From positions 1,178,001-1,242,000 of the forward strand of contig NZ_CP061498.1 in NCBI RefSeq assembly GCF_014681765.1: a stretch of DNA of 64,000 nucleotides, given 5' to 3'. Below are positions 53,365 to 61,528 of this stretch, piece after piece; position 1 is the first letter of the stretch; each line of letters begins with the position of its first letter. Made by a program: the position numbers and the translations under genes. The stretch is from Roseicitreum antarcticum (GTDB lineage Bacteria; Pseudomonadota; Alphaproteobacteria; Rhodobacterales; Rhodobacteraceae). Under the pieces are notes generated by a model. That model saw only the letters and a list, made by a program, of their open reading frames with translations, searched no databases and was not told the DNA's origin.

Positions 53365-53836
53365 GCCAAATGCCATCCGCATCAGAGCGGCTGCGTGCGT
53401 CTTGCGGGCCGGGCTTGCTGCCGCTGGCATCCCCTTGCGCCGCCGGCGCGGCCTCACCCGACAAGATGCGCGCGACTTCGGCCCGCAACGCCTTCAACTC
53501 GAACGGTTTCGAGATGAAGCCATCCGCCCCCATGGCGATGCCCTTGCGCCGCTCCATCGCCGAGCCGCGCGCGGTCATCATCAAGATCTTCACACCGCTC
53601 AGCATGGCATCGCTGCGCACGCTCTGACAGATCTCGTAGCCGGAGACTTCGGGCAGCATCACATCCAGCAAGACCAGATCGGGACGGGTGCTGCGGATCA
53701 GGTCCACCGCGCCGGCACCCGTGGCGATCCGGGTCGGGCAATACCCCTCACGCGTCAGCAGATAATCCAGCGCAATGGCGATGTTATCCTCATCCTCAAT
53801 CACCAGAATGTTGTGCGCACGGCCCGTGTCGCCCAT
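53357..53836 (-). CDS. Stand-alone response regulator receiver protein
   Basis: This 159-aa CheY-like protein has the acidic pair (ILVIEDEDN), phospho-acceptor Asp in LVLLDVMLPEVSGYE, the Thr of MMTARG and Lys of ISKPFELKAL. A 35-residue polar tail follows with no DNA-binding domain. It overlaps the exonuclease-sensor gene, so it may serve as its partner, although that protein lacks clear kinase motifs. Confidence 0.88.
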   Translation of the reverse strand: MGDTGRAHNILVIEDEDNIAIALDYLLTREGYCPTRIATGAGAVDLIRSTRPDLVLLDVMLPEVSGYEICQSVRSDAMLSGVKILMMTARGSAMERRKGIAMGADGFISKPFELKALRAEVARILSGEAAPAAQGDASGSKPGPQDARSRSDADGIWHG

Positions 53837-53842
53837 AGCCCC

Positions 53843-54367
53843 TTACCCCTCTTGACCACATACAGCCTGCAAGACGGCATCCCCACGGCCGACCGGCACC
53901 CATTCGGCCCCCGTGATCGCGCCATCTTCGGCAAAGATCACCTCATCCATCAAATCGGCGCGGGCATGCGCGGCACAGTCGTATACGACTCCGAATTGTC
54001 GCATGGGTTCCCAGCGCGCCAGCAGCACGACCGCCGTCATAACCTGTTCGGGAAACTCCGGGTTGCGCCGCTCAAAGCGATGGTCCACCGCCGTGGCACG
54101 GCTGACCTGCGGCACCGCATAGGTCCAGGGGCGGTACCAGACCTGAAGCGCATTGGTCGACACCACCTCGACCCCGTCCGGCAGCGTGCCGGTCACGCGG
54201 TCGAACCACGAATATTCCGACCAGACCTGATAGCCGATCATGCCCAGCCCCGCCGCCGCAGGGACGATCCATGCAGGCAGCCGACCCGGCATCAGCTTCG
54301 TCAGCCCCAGCGCCATACCGCCCAGAACAAAGGCGGCGGCAATCGTGGCGATAAATTCAAGAAGCAT
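53843..54367 (-). CDS. Membrane-associated protein, unknown, in acs operon
   Basis: This 174-aa protein has two hydrophobic N-terminal segments (about residues 3-24 and 30-48) and a soluble part with several Trp/Tyr residues (YQVWSEYSWFDRVTG, NALQVWYRPWTYAVP). It is found between DUF294 and response-regulator genes in related operons as far as can be recalled. Not recognised beyond that. Confidence 0.65.
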   Translation of the reverse strand: MLLEFIATIAAAFVLGGMALGLTKLMPGRLPAWIVPAAAGLGMIGYQVWSEYSWFDRVTGTLPDGVEVVSTNALQVWYRPWTYAVPQVSRATAVDHRFERRNPEFPEQVMTAVVLLARWEPMRQFGVVYDCAAHARADLMDEVIFAEDGAITGAEWVPVGRGDAVLQAVCGQEG

Positions 54368-54376
54368 TCTGGTTCC

Positions 54377-56200
54377 TTAGCTAAGCGTACCCCGGCCGTG
54401 ACCGACCGCGGATTGCATGGTGCGCACGACGACAAACGCGTCGCGCAGATGACTGCGTTCAAAATCTGACAGGTCGGAAGGCGCAAGGAAGTTGTCCGGC
54501 CTGCGCCCCATACGGACCAGATTGGCCTGATTTTCCAGCCGCAGGGCGGCGATCAGATCGTAGGCCTCGATCAGGTCGCGCGCGCCCGACACGCTGATGA
54601 CGCCCAAAGCCTCGGCCTCCAGCAGGCGGGCACGGGTGTTGGCAGGCGTCAGGCGCCCTTGCAGCGCATAGATCCGCGCCAGATCGGCCACCGGCACCAC
54701 GCCGCCCAGTTTCATGTCAATGTGGTTGCGGTACTCCCCCGACCTTATGGTGGCAAAGCCGCGCAACAGACCCAGCGGCGGCGCATGTTTGAGCGAGTTT
54801 GAGACCATATGCGCCACGAAAATTCCGTTGCGCGATGCGGCCTCCAGCGTCTCGACCTGAAGGTCGCGGAAGAGGCCCGCTGCCCCCCCTATGGGCCGCA
54901 GGTCGAACATGACCGACGCCAGCATCTGCGCCTGCGGGTCAGGCGTGTCGATCCAGCCGCGAAAATAGCGCCGCCACACCCGCACCGGCTGGCACCAGCG
55001 GGGGTTGGTGGCCATCATGTCGCCGGGGCAATAGAAATATCCCGCCGCATCCAGCCCGTCGCTGACAAACCGCGCCAGCCGGTGGAAATAGGGCATGTCT
55101 TCGTCGCGCAAGGCGTCGTCGATCATGATGCAATTGTCCTGATCCGACACCCCGGTCTGTTCCTGCCGCCCCTGCGACCCGCAGGCCAGCCACAGATACG
55201 GGACCGGGGGCGGGCCGAACTCTGCCTCGGCCAGCCGCAGCAGGCGGCGGGTCACGGTGTCGGCCACATCAGTAATCAGCCGGGTGACGACCTCATGCGC
55301 CGTATGGGCACCGACCAGTTGCGCCAGCAGTTTCGGGATGCGGGCGGTGACCTTCGCCATCTCGGCCACACTTTCGGCAACTGCGGCGTCGCGCACCAGT
55401 TGGGCCGAGGAAATCGCCTGAAACCGCGTCAGGTCGGTCTGGGTGATCATGCCTTTCAGCCGCCCGTCCTCGATCACCGGCAGATGCCCGATGCGCCGCT
55501 CCAGCATCATGTGCAAGATGTCCGACCCCAGCGATTGCGGCGTCAACGTCAGCGGGTCCACGGTCATCACCGCCGACAACGGCGTGTCGGGGGACATGCC
55601 CTCGGCCAGCACCCGCGCGGTCAGGTCGCGCGTGGTCACGATGCCGACCAGCCGTTCACCTGCAACCACCGCCACGCAAGAGATATGGTGGTCGCGCATG
55701 ATCCGCGCGGCCTCGGTCACGGTCTGATCGGGGGTGCAGGTCACGGGGGTGCGCGCCATCAGATCCGCCACTTTCAGCGTGGTAAGATCACCCGAGCGCG
55801 CCTCATGCCCCCGGCCCCGGCTGAAATAGCGGGTGAAGGCGGGGTAATTGGCGATCAGGTGCTTGAACTCGGCGGTGGGCAGCATCAGCAGCACCGCCTC
55901 TTCGGTCGCGCGCGCCGTGGTCACGGCCAGCCCGTCGCGCATCAACCCGCGTTCACCAAAACTGTTGCGCGGTGACAGAAGCGAGACCAACCCACCATTG
56001 GTGTCCAGGACCTCAACCGTGCCGCGTTTCACGAGGTAGACGCCTTTAAGCGGCTCGCCCACCGAATAAACCTCGGTCCCGGCGGGGAATTCCCTGCGGC
56101 TGAAGGAACCGGCGACACGCGCCAGTTCGTCGGGCGGCAGGCTGTCATAGGGGTGCACCGATTGCAAAAAGCCGATGATGGTGTTCAGCGCCTCATCCAT
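54377..56200 (-). CDS. Cyclic-nucleotide-binding/CBS/DUF294 nucleotidyltransferase-like signalling protein
   Basis: This 607-aa soluble protein has a cNMP-binding domain (about 15-130: FPAGTEVYSVGEPLKGVYLVKRG, FGERGLM), a CBS pair (about 145-265), a DUF294 putative nucleotidyltransferase domain (about 290-430, with CGSQGRQEQTGVSDQDN carrying the GS...D.D pattern) and a C-terminal DUF294 substrate-binding-like domain (about 460-600). Such proteins accompany acetate symporter/Acs genes and may sense nucleotide levels. GlnD-like uridylylation is conceivable but unproven. Confidence 0.9.
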   Translation of the reverse strand: MDEALNTIIGFLQSVHPYDSLPPDELARVAGSFSRREFPAGTEVYSVGEPLKGVYLVKRGTVEVLDTNGGLVSLLSPRNSFGERGLMRDGLAVTTARATEEAVLLMLPTAEFKHLIANYPAFTRYFSRGRGHEARSGDLTTLKVADLMARTPVTCTPDQTVTEAARIMRDHHISCVAVVAGERLVGIVTTRDLTARVLAEGMSPDTPLSAVMTVDPLTLTPQSLGSDILHMMLERRIGHLPVIEDGRLKGMITQTDLTRFQAISSAQLVRDAAVAESVAEMAKVTARIPKLLAQLVGAHTAHEVVTRLITDVADTVTRRLLRLAEAEFGPPPVPYLWLACGSQGRQEQTGVSDQDNCIMIDDALRDEDMPYFHRLARFVSDGLDAAGYFYCPGDMMATNPRWCQPVRVWRRYFRGWIDTPDPQAQMLASVMFDLRPIGGAAGLFRDLQVETLEAASRNGIFVAHMVSNSLKHAPPLGLLRGFATIRSGEYRNHIDMKLGGVVPVADLARIYALQGRLTPANTRARLLEAEALGVISVSGARDLIEAYDLIAALRLENQANLVRMGRRPDNFLAPSDLSDFERSHLRDAFVVVRTMQSAVGHGRGTLS

Positions 56201-56249
56201 GGGTCAGGGCCTTTCATCGGTCAGCGCGGTTGCGGTCCTCTGTCAGTGC

Positions 56250-56278
56250 GGCCCGCCCCCAAGCCGTGGGGGCGGGCC
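56250..56278 (-). terminator. GC-rich hairpin between symporter and DUF294 genes
   Basis: Perfect 12-bp arms (56250-56261 and 56267-56278) with a 5-base loop lie just after the symporter stop. There is no T-run, so it may attenuate transcription or protect the upstream mRNA 3' end, allowing higher expression of acs-adk-symporter than of the genes that follow. Confidence 0.5.
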
Positions 56279-56293
56279 AGTGTTGCCGAAAGG

Positions 56294-58066
56294 TCAGTGA
56301 TCCACGGCACCGGCGGCACCGCGCGGCACGCGGATACCTTCGACCATCTCCTGGATCTCGGCCGGGGCCTCGCCCGTCATCTTCTGCACGACATAGGCAG
56401 CGATGAAGTTCAGCACCGCGCCAACAGCCCCGAAGGACAGCGGCGAGATCCCGAACAGCCAGTTATCCGGCGTGTTGGCCAGCATGTTGGTTTCGGGGAT
56501 GAAGAACCAACCCAGGTAGGTGAAGATATACAGGATCGTCGCCCCCAGACCGACGATCATGCCAGTGATCGCACCCGCCGCGTTCATCTTCTTCGAGAAG
56601 ATGCCCATGATGATCGCAGGGAACAGCGAGGATGCCGCCAGACCGAAGGCCAGTGCCACCACCTGCGCCGCAAAGCCCGGCGGGTTGAGGCCCAGATAGG
56701 TCGCCACCACAATCGCAACCGCCATCGAGATCCGTGCGGCCAGAAGCTCGCCCTTTTCCGAAATGCCGGGGTTCAGCGTCGATTTGATCAGGTCATGACT
56801 GATCGCGGAAGAGATCGCCAGCAACAGACCTGCCGCCGTCGACAGTGCCGCCGCCAGACCGCCCGCAGCGATCAGACCGATCACCCAGCCGGGAAGCTGT
56901 GCAATCTCGGGGTTGGCCAGAACCAGAATATCCTGGTTGAACGTGACCATCTCATTCCCTGCCCAGCCGCGGTCTGCTGCCGTCGTGGCAAAACCTTCGC
57001 TGGCCTGGTTGTAGTACTGGATCAGACCGTCATTGTTCTTGTCTTCAAACCGCAGCAGGCCGGTCTCTTCCCAGTTCAGCATCCAGTCGGGGCGGTCGGA
57101 ATAGGCAATCGGTGCCTCGGCCGTGCCATTGGGATAGATTGTAGTGATGATGTTCAACCGCGCCATCGCACCCACAGCAGGGGCAACGGTATAAAGCAGT
57201 GCGATGAACACCAGTGCCCAGCCCGCCGATTTACGCGCATCCGAAACCTTCGGCACGGTAAAGAAGCGGATGATGACATGCGGCAGACCCGCAGTACCGA
57301 TCATCAGCGACAGGGTAAACAGTACCATGTTCAGGGTCGAACCATGATGGCCGGTATAGTCATTAAAGCCCAGCTCGACCAACACTTCATCCAGCTTGGT
57401 CAGAAGCGGCAGACCGGATTCGGTATGGGTTGCAAACAGACCCAACTGAGGCAGCACATTGTCGGTCAGCTGCATCGAGATGAAGACCGCCGGAATGGTG
57501 TAGGCGATGATCAGCACGACATATTGCGCCAGCTGCGTGTAGGTGATGCCCTTCATGCCCCCCAGAACCGCGTAGATGAACACCACCCCGGAGGCGATGA
57601 ACAGCCCCGTGGTATTGTCCACCTCGAGGAAGCGCGAGAACGCAACGCCCGCCCCGGTCATCTGCCCGATCACATAGGTGATCGACATGACCAGCAGCGC
57701 CACCACTGCGACCATGCGCGCGGTACGGCTGTAGAAACGGTCGCCGATGAAGTCCGGCACGGTGAACCGGCCGAATTTGCGCAGGTAGGGTGCCAGCAAC
57801 AGCGCCAGCAACACATAGCCGCCCGTCCAGCCCATCAGATAGGTGGAGTTGCCGTAGCCCACGAAAGCGATCAGGCCCGCCATCGAGATGAAGGACGCCG
57901 CCGACATCCAGTCCGCTGCCGTGGCCGCACCGTTGACGATGGGGTGAACCCCGCGCCCTGCCGCATAGAATTCCGAGGTCGTGCCCGCACGCGCCCAGAT
58001 CGCGATCCCGATGTAGAGCGCGAATGACGACCCCACAAAGATCAGGTTGATTGTAAATTGATCCAT
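56294..58066 (-). CDS. Sodium:solute symporter, acetate/short-chain acid type (VC_2705-like large subunit)
   Basis: This 590-aa transporter of the SSS family has about 13 hydrophobic segments. Features include AAGRGVHPIVNGAATAADWMSAASFISMAG, GWTGGYVLLALLLAPYLRKFG and GLAAALSTAAGLLLAISSAISHDL (sodium-site region). A soluble insertion of about 60 residues (around 300-400) is typical of the VC_2705 group. It pairs with the DUF4212 small subunit 9 bases upstream. With acs in the operon, acetate is the probable substrate. Confidence 0.92.
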   Translation of the reverse strand: MDQFTINLIFVGSSFALYIGIAIWARAGTTSEFYAAGRGVHPIVNGAATAADWMSAASFISMAGLIAFVGYGNSTYLMGWTGGYVLLALLLAPYLRKFGRFTVPDFIGDRFYSRTARMVAVVALLVMSITYVIGQMTGAGVAFSRFLEVDNTTGLFIASGVVFIYAVLGGMKGITYTQLAQYVVLIIAYTIPAVFISMQLTDNVLPQLGLFATHTESGLPLLTKLDEVLVELGFNDYTGHHGSTLNMVLFTLSLMIGTAGLPHVIIRFFTVPKVSDARKSAGWALVFIALLYTVAPAVGAMARLNIITTIYPNGTAEAPIAYSDRPDWMLNWEETGLLRFEDKNNDGLIQYYNQASEGFATTAADRGWAGNEMVTFNQDILVLANPEIAQLPGWVIGLIAAGGLAAALSTAAGLLLAISSAISHDLIKSTLNPGISEKGELLAARISMAVAIVVATYLGLNPPGFAAQVVALAFGLAASSLFPAIIMGIFSKKMNAAGAITGMIVGLGATILYIFTYLGWFFIPETNMLANTPDNWLFGISPLSFGAVGAVLNFIAAYVVQKMTGEAPAEIQEMVEGIRVPRGAAGAVDH

Positions 58067-58075
58067 TGTCCCCCC

Positions 58076-58336
58076 CTATTGCTCGTCTACGCCGTATTCA
58101 CGGTCGAGACGGTTCATGTACCAGGTGTAGTAGAAAATCAGCACAATGAAGACCAAGATGGCGCCCTGTTGCGCGAACCAGAACCCAAGGTCGGTGCCGC
58201 CGATCGCGATCCCCGACAACAAGGGACGCAGCAAAATACCGAATCCGAACGACACAGTCGCCCAGATCACCAGTGAGATCAGAATAATTTTGACGTTCGC
58301 CGCCCAGTAGGCGCCGGCAGATTTATCGTCTGACAT
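58076..58336 (-). CDS. DUF4212 symporter small subunit
   Basis: This 86-aa protein has two membrane segments (about 12-35 and 50-72) and the family pattern AYWAANVKIILISLVIWATVSFGFGILL then FWFAQQGAILVFIVLIFYYTWYMNRLDREYG. It is the known small partner of VC_2705-type symporters. The start at 58336 follows GGGAGA. Confidence 0.93.
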   Translation of the reverse strand: MSDDKSAGAYWAANVKIILISLVIWATVSFGFGILLRPLLSGIAIGGTDLGFWFAQQGAILVFIVLIFYYTWYMNRLDREYGVDEQ

Positions 58337-58438
58337 GTGACATCTCCCCATATCTCCCTCATCCGCTGCCCGGGACGGACAGCGGTTCCTCCACACCCAC
58401 CCTGCCCCGCGTTGGGGGCAGCGCCGGTATCCTTCTTG

Positions 58439-59119
58439 TCAGGCTGTCGCGGCCTGCGCGATCTTGCCCAGTTCGGCGGCGACCTGGCTGATTTCGCCCA
58501 TCGCATTGACGCGCGACAGCACGCCCGCCTGATCGTAATAGGCGATCAGCGGTGCGGTCTGGGCATGATAGGCCTGAAGCCGTGCGCCGACGGTTTCGGC
58601 ATTGTCATCCGCGCGACGCTTGAACTGGGTGCTGCCGCATTTGTCACAGACGCCCGCCACCGTGGGTTTCTTGAACGTGTCGTGATACCCTTCGCCGCAT
58701 TTCGCGCAGGTATAGCGGCCGGCCACACGCGCAACCATTGCGGCGTCATCCACCTCCAGGCTGACGGCGGCGGAAATCGCCATGCCCTGTTCGGCCAGCA
58801 GGCCATCGAGGGCCTTCGCCTGCACCTCGGTGCGGGGGAAGCCGTCCAGGATCACGCCCTTGGCCGTGTCAGGCTCGGCGATCCGGTCGCGCAAGATTGC
58901 CAGCACGATGTCATCGCTGACCAGCCCACCACTGTCCATCGCCGCCTTTGCCGCGCGGCCTGCGTCAGTCCCCGCCGCGACGGCGGCGCGCAACAGATCA
59001 CCCGTTGACAGTTGTACCAGACCGAAGCTCTCCTCCAGCATCCGTGCCTGTGTGCCCTTGCCGGCCCCCGGAGGGCCAAGCAGTATAAGTACTGCGGGGC
59101 GGGTCTGTGTCTCGGTCAT
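58439..59119 (-). CDS. adk: Adenylate kinase, long zinc-lid form
   Basis: This 226-aa enzyme converts AMP + ATP to 2 ADP. It has P-loop LLGPPGAGKGTQA, STGDLLRAAV, the DGFPRTEVQA motif, and a long lid with four cysteines (YTCAKCGEGY, GVCDKCGSTQ) binding zinc. Ten bases after acs, it is well placed to recycle AMP released by acetate activation. The ATG at 59119 has AAAGGA five bases upstream; an ATG at 59125 is too close to it. Confidence 0.95.
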   Translation of the reverse strand: MTETQTRPAVLILLGPPGAGKGTQARMLEESFGLVQLSTGDLLRAAVAAGTDAGRAAKAAMDSGGLVSDDIVLAILRDRIAEPDTAKGVILDGFPRTEVQAKALDGLLAEQGMAISAAVSLEVDDAAMVARVAGRYTCAKCGEGYHDTFKKPTVAGVCDKCGSTQFKRRADDNAETVGARLQAYHAQTAPLIAYYDQAGVLSRVNAMGEISQVAAELGKIAQAATA

Positions 59120-59129
59120 GGTCATCCTT

Positions 59130-61091
59130 TCAAGCCCGGTTCATACGGTTTTCGATAAGGTCATCCACGACCGAAGGATCAGCCAGGGTCGAGGTATCAC
59201 CCAGTGCTGCGTAGTCGTTTTCGGCAATCTTGCGCAAGATGCGGCGCATAATCTTTCCTGACCGGGTTTTCGGCAATCCCGGCGCCCATTGGATCAGATC
59301 GGGGCTGGCAATCGGCCCGATCTCGCTGCGCACCCATTTCACCAACTCCTTGCGCAGCTCTTCCGACGGTTGGGTGTCGTTCATCAGCGTGACATAGGCA
59401 TAGATCCCCTGCCCCTTGATATCATGGGGATATCCCACGACTGCGGCCTCGGCGACGCGGGCATGCGCGACCAGCGCCGATTCCACCTCGGCCGTGCCCA
59501 TGCGGTGCCCCGAGACGTTGATGACGTCATCCACCCGCCCCGTGATCCAGTAATAGCCGTCATCATCACGGCGGCAGCCGTCGCCGGTGAAATAATACCC
59601 CGGGTATTGTGTGAAATAGGCTTCCTCAAACCGCTCATGATCACCCCACAGGGTGCGCATCTGCCCCGGCCAGCTGTCCTTGATGCACAAAACACCCTCG
59701 GCCTTGGTCTCGGACTGTACTTCGGCGGTGTTGGGATCCAGAATGACGGGCGTGACCCCGAAGAACGGCTTGGTAGCCGACCCGGGCTTTTGCGGGATCG
59801 CACCGGGCAACGGCGTGATCAGGTGCCCGCCGGTTTCGGTCTGCCAGAAGGTATCGACAATCGGGCAACGGCCCTTGCCGACATGTTCGTTGTACCAGTT
59901 CCACGCCTCGGGGTTGATCGGTTCACCGACCGAGCCCAGCAGCCGCAGCGACGACAGGTCGTGCTTCTCGACCCATTCCGCCCCCTTGCCCATCAGCGCA
60001 CGAATGGCGGTAGGGGCCGTGTAGAACTGGTTGACCTTGTGCTTGGCGCAAACTTCCCAGAACCGGCCCGCATCGGGGTAGGTCGGCACGCCCTCGAACA
60101 TCACCGTGGTCGCGCCATTGGCCAGCGGCCCATAGATGATATAGCTGTGCCCGGTCACCCAGCCGACATCGGCGGTGCACCAGAACACGTCACCGTCGTG
60201 ATAGTCGAACGTGTAAAGATGCGTCATCGCCGCATAGACCAGATACCCGCCCGAAGTGTGCACGACCCCCTTCGGCTTGCCGGTCGACCCCGAGGTATAG
60301 AGGATGAACAGCGGGTCTTCCGCCCCAACTTCGACTGCCGGGCAATCGGTGCCCGCATTGGCCATTTCAGCGTTCAGGTCGATGTCCCGCCCCGCAACCC
60401 AGGTGGTCTGCCCGCCGGTATGTTTCACCACCAGACATTTCACATGGTCGTCGCAATGGTTCAGCGCCTGATCGGTGTTGGATTTCAGCGCGGTCTTGCG
60501 CCCGCCGCGCGGTGCCTCGTCGCTGGTAATCACCACTTTCGCGCCACAACCGTTGATCCGGTCGGCCAGCGCATCGGGCGAAAATCCCGCGAAAACGATC
60601 GAGTGAATCGCCCCCAAACGCGCGCAGGCCAGCATGGCATAAGCCGCCTCGGGGATCATCGGCAGATAGAGCACAACGCGGTCGCCCTTGGTCACGCCCT
60701 GCGCCTTCAGCACATTCGCCATACGGCAAACGTTTTCATGCAACACGCGGTAGGTGATATGCTTGGCGGGCGTGTCGGGGCTGTCGGGTTCCCAGATGAT
60801 CGCGGTCTGATCGCCCCGGATTTCCAGATGCCGGTCGACACAATTGGCCGCCACGTTCAGCGTGCCATCCTCGAACCATTTGATGGAGACATTGCCCAGT
60901 TCAAAACTGGCATCCTTCACCTTGGTGAACGGCTTGATCCAGTCCACCCGCTGCGCCTGCTCGGCCCAGTAAGCCGCCGGATCAGCGACCGAGGCCTCAT
61001 ACATCGAGGCGTAGCCCGCAGCATCAATATGCGCCTTGGCAACGAAATCTTCGGGGGCGGTATAGATATCTGCCTGCGCAACGTTTGACAT
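59130..61091 (-). CDS. acs: Acetyl-CoA synthetase
   Basis: This 653-aa AMP-forming enzyme activates acetate. It has the AMP-binding motif [48 protein letters not shown], the hinge [20 protein letters not shown] and [15 protein letters not shown], whose Lys is the site controlled by acetylation (Pat/CobB type). GGAGGAG precedes the ATG at 61091. It heads the minus-strand operon acs-adk-DUF4212-symporter-DUF294-membrane protein-receiver-exonuclease. Confidence 0.97.
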   Translation of the reverse strand: MSNVAQADIYTAPEDFVAKAHIDAAGYASMYEASVADPAAYWAEQAQRVDWIKPFTKVKDASFELGNVSIKWFEDGTLNVAANCVDRHLEIRGDQTAIIWEPDSPDTPAKHITYRVLHENVCRMANVLKAQGVTKGDRVVLYLPMIPEAAYAMLACARLGAIHSIVFAGFSPDALADRINGCGAKVVITSDEAPRGGRKTALKSNTDQALNHCDDHVKCLVVKHTGGQTTWVAGRDIDLNAEMANAGTDCPAVEVGAEDPLFILYTSGSTGKPKGVVHTSGGYLVYAAMTHLYTFDYHDGDVFWCTADVGWVTGHSYIIYGPLANGATTVMFEGVPTYPDAGRFWEVCAKHKVNQFYTAPTAIRALMGKGAEWVEKHDLSSLRLLGSVGEPINPEAWNWYNEHVGKGRCPIVDTFWQTETGGHLITPLPGAIPQKPGSATKPFFGVTPVILDPNTAEVQSETKAEGVLCIKDSWPGQMRTLWGDHERFEEAYFTQYPGYYFTGDGCRRDDDGYYWITGRVDDVINVSGHRMGTAEVESALVAHARVAEAAVVGYPHDIKGQGIYAYVTLMNDTQPSEELRKELVKWVRSEIGPIASPDLIQWAPGLPKTRSGKIMRRILRKIAENDYAALGDTSTLADPSVVDDLIENRMNRA

Positions 61092-61528
61092 GAATGCTCC
61101 TCCAAGCACAGGACAGCGCATATACGCCGTCCCTCCGTAAATTCGGGCGACGCTGGGCGCTGCCACTTCTTCCCTTTTACGGCTTATAGAGCATTCGTCA
61201 ATTTTTGTGTAACTCTTTTTTAAACAACGATTTTTTTGTAATTATATTAACAGGCAAGGCGGTAATTTTGTAAACTTATCGACCCGCCTGCGGAAATCGC
61301 AAACAAAATCAGCAGATTGTGAACTAACCGCGATGTAACGGTTTCGCGATCTGACGGGACTGCACCCTTCGGCGACCGACCAACAAAAAAGATGTACCGC
61401 AAAGACACAATAATGCCACACAGGCCGTGCCCGTGCAGCATTATTACTTACGCTAAAGTGATTCGCCGTAGAATCTTGCCCGAATCGCGGCACGCCAGGG
61501 GCCGGGGTGCCCGCTTGTTGCAGCCACC
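61092..61528. other. 437-bp AT-rich intergenic region upstream of acs
   Basis: The stretch 61190-61290 is strikingly A/T-rich against the GC-rich window, with repeated TTTTGTAA-like words. On the minus strand TATAAG (61189-61184 region) about 90 bases before the acs start could be a -10, with TTACAC about 18 bases before it as a weak -35. Control by a DNA-bending or activator protein is plausible. No gene was seen. Confidence 0.45.

Noticed and set aside
56153-58027. A 624-codon open frame antisense to the symporter
   Set aside because: The symporter has clear membrane segments and a partner gene; the antisense frame has shadow composition and no motif.
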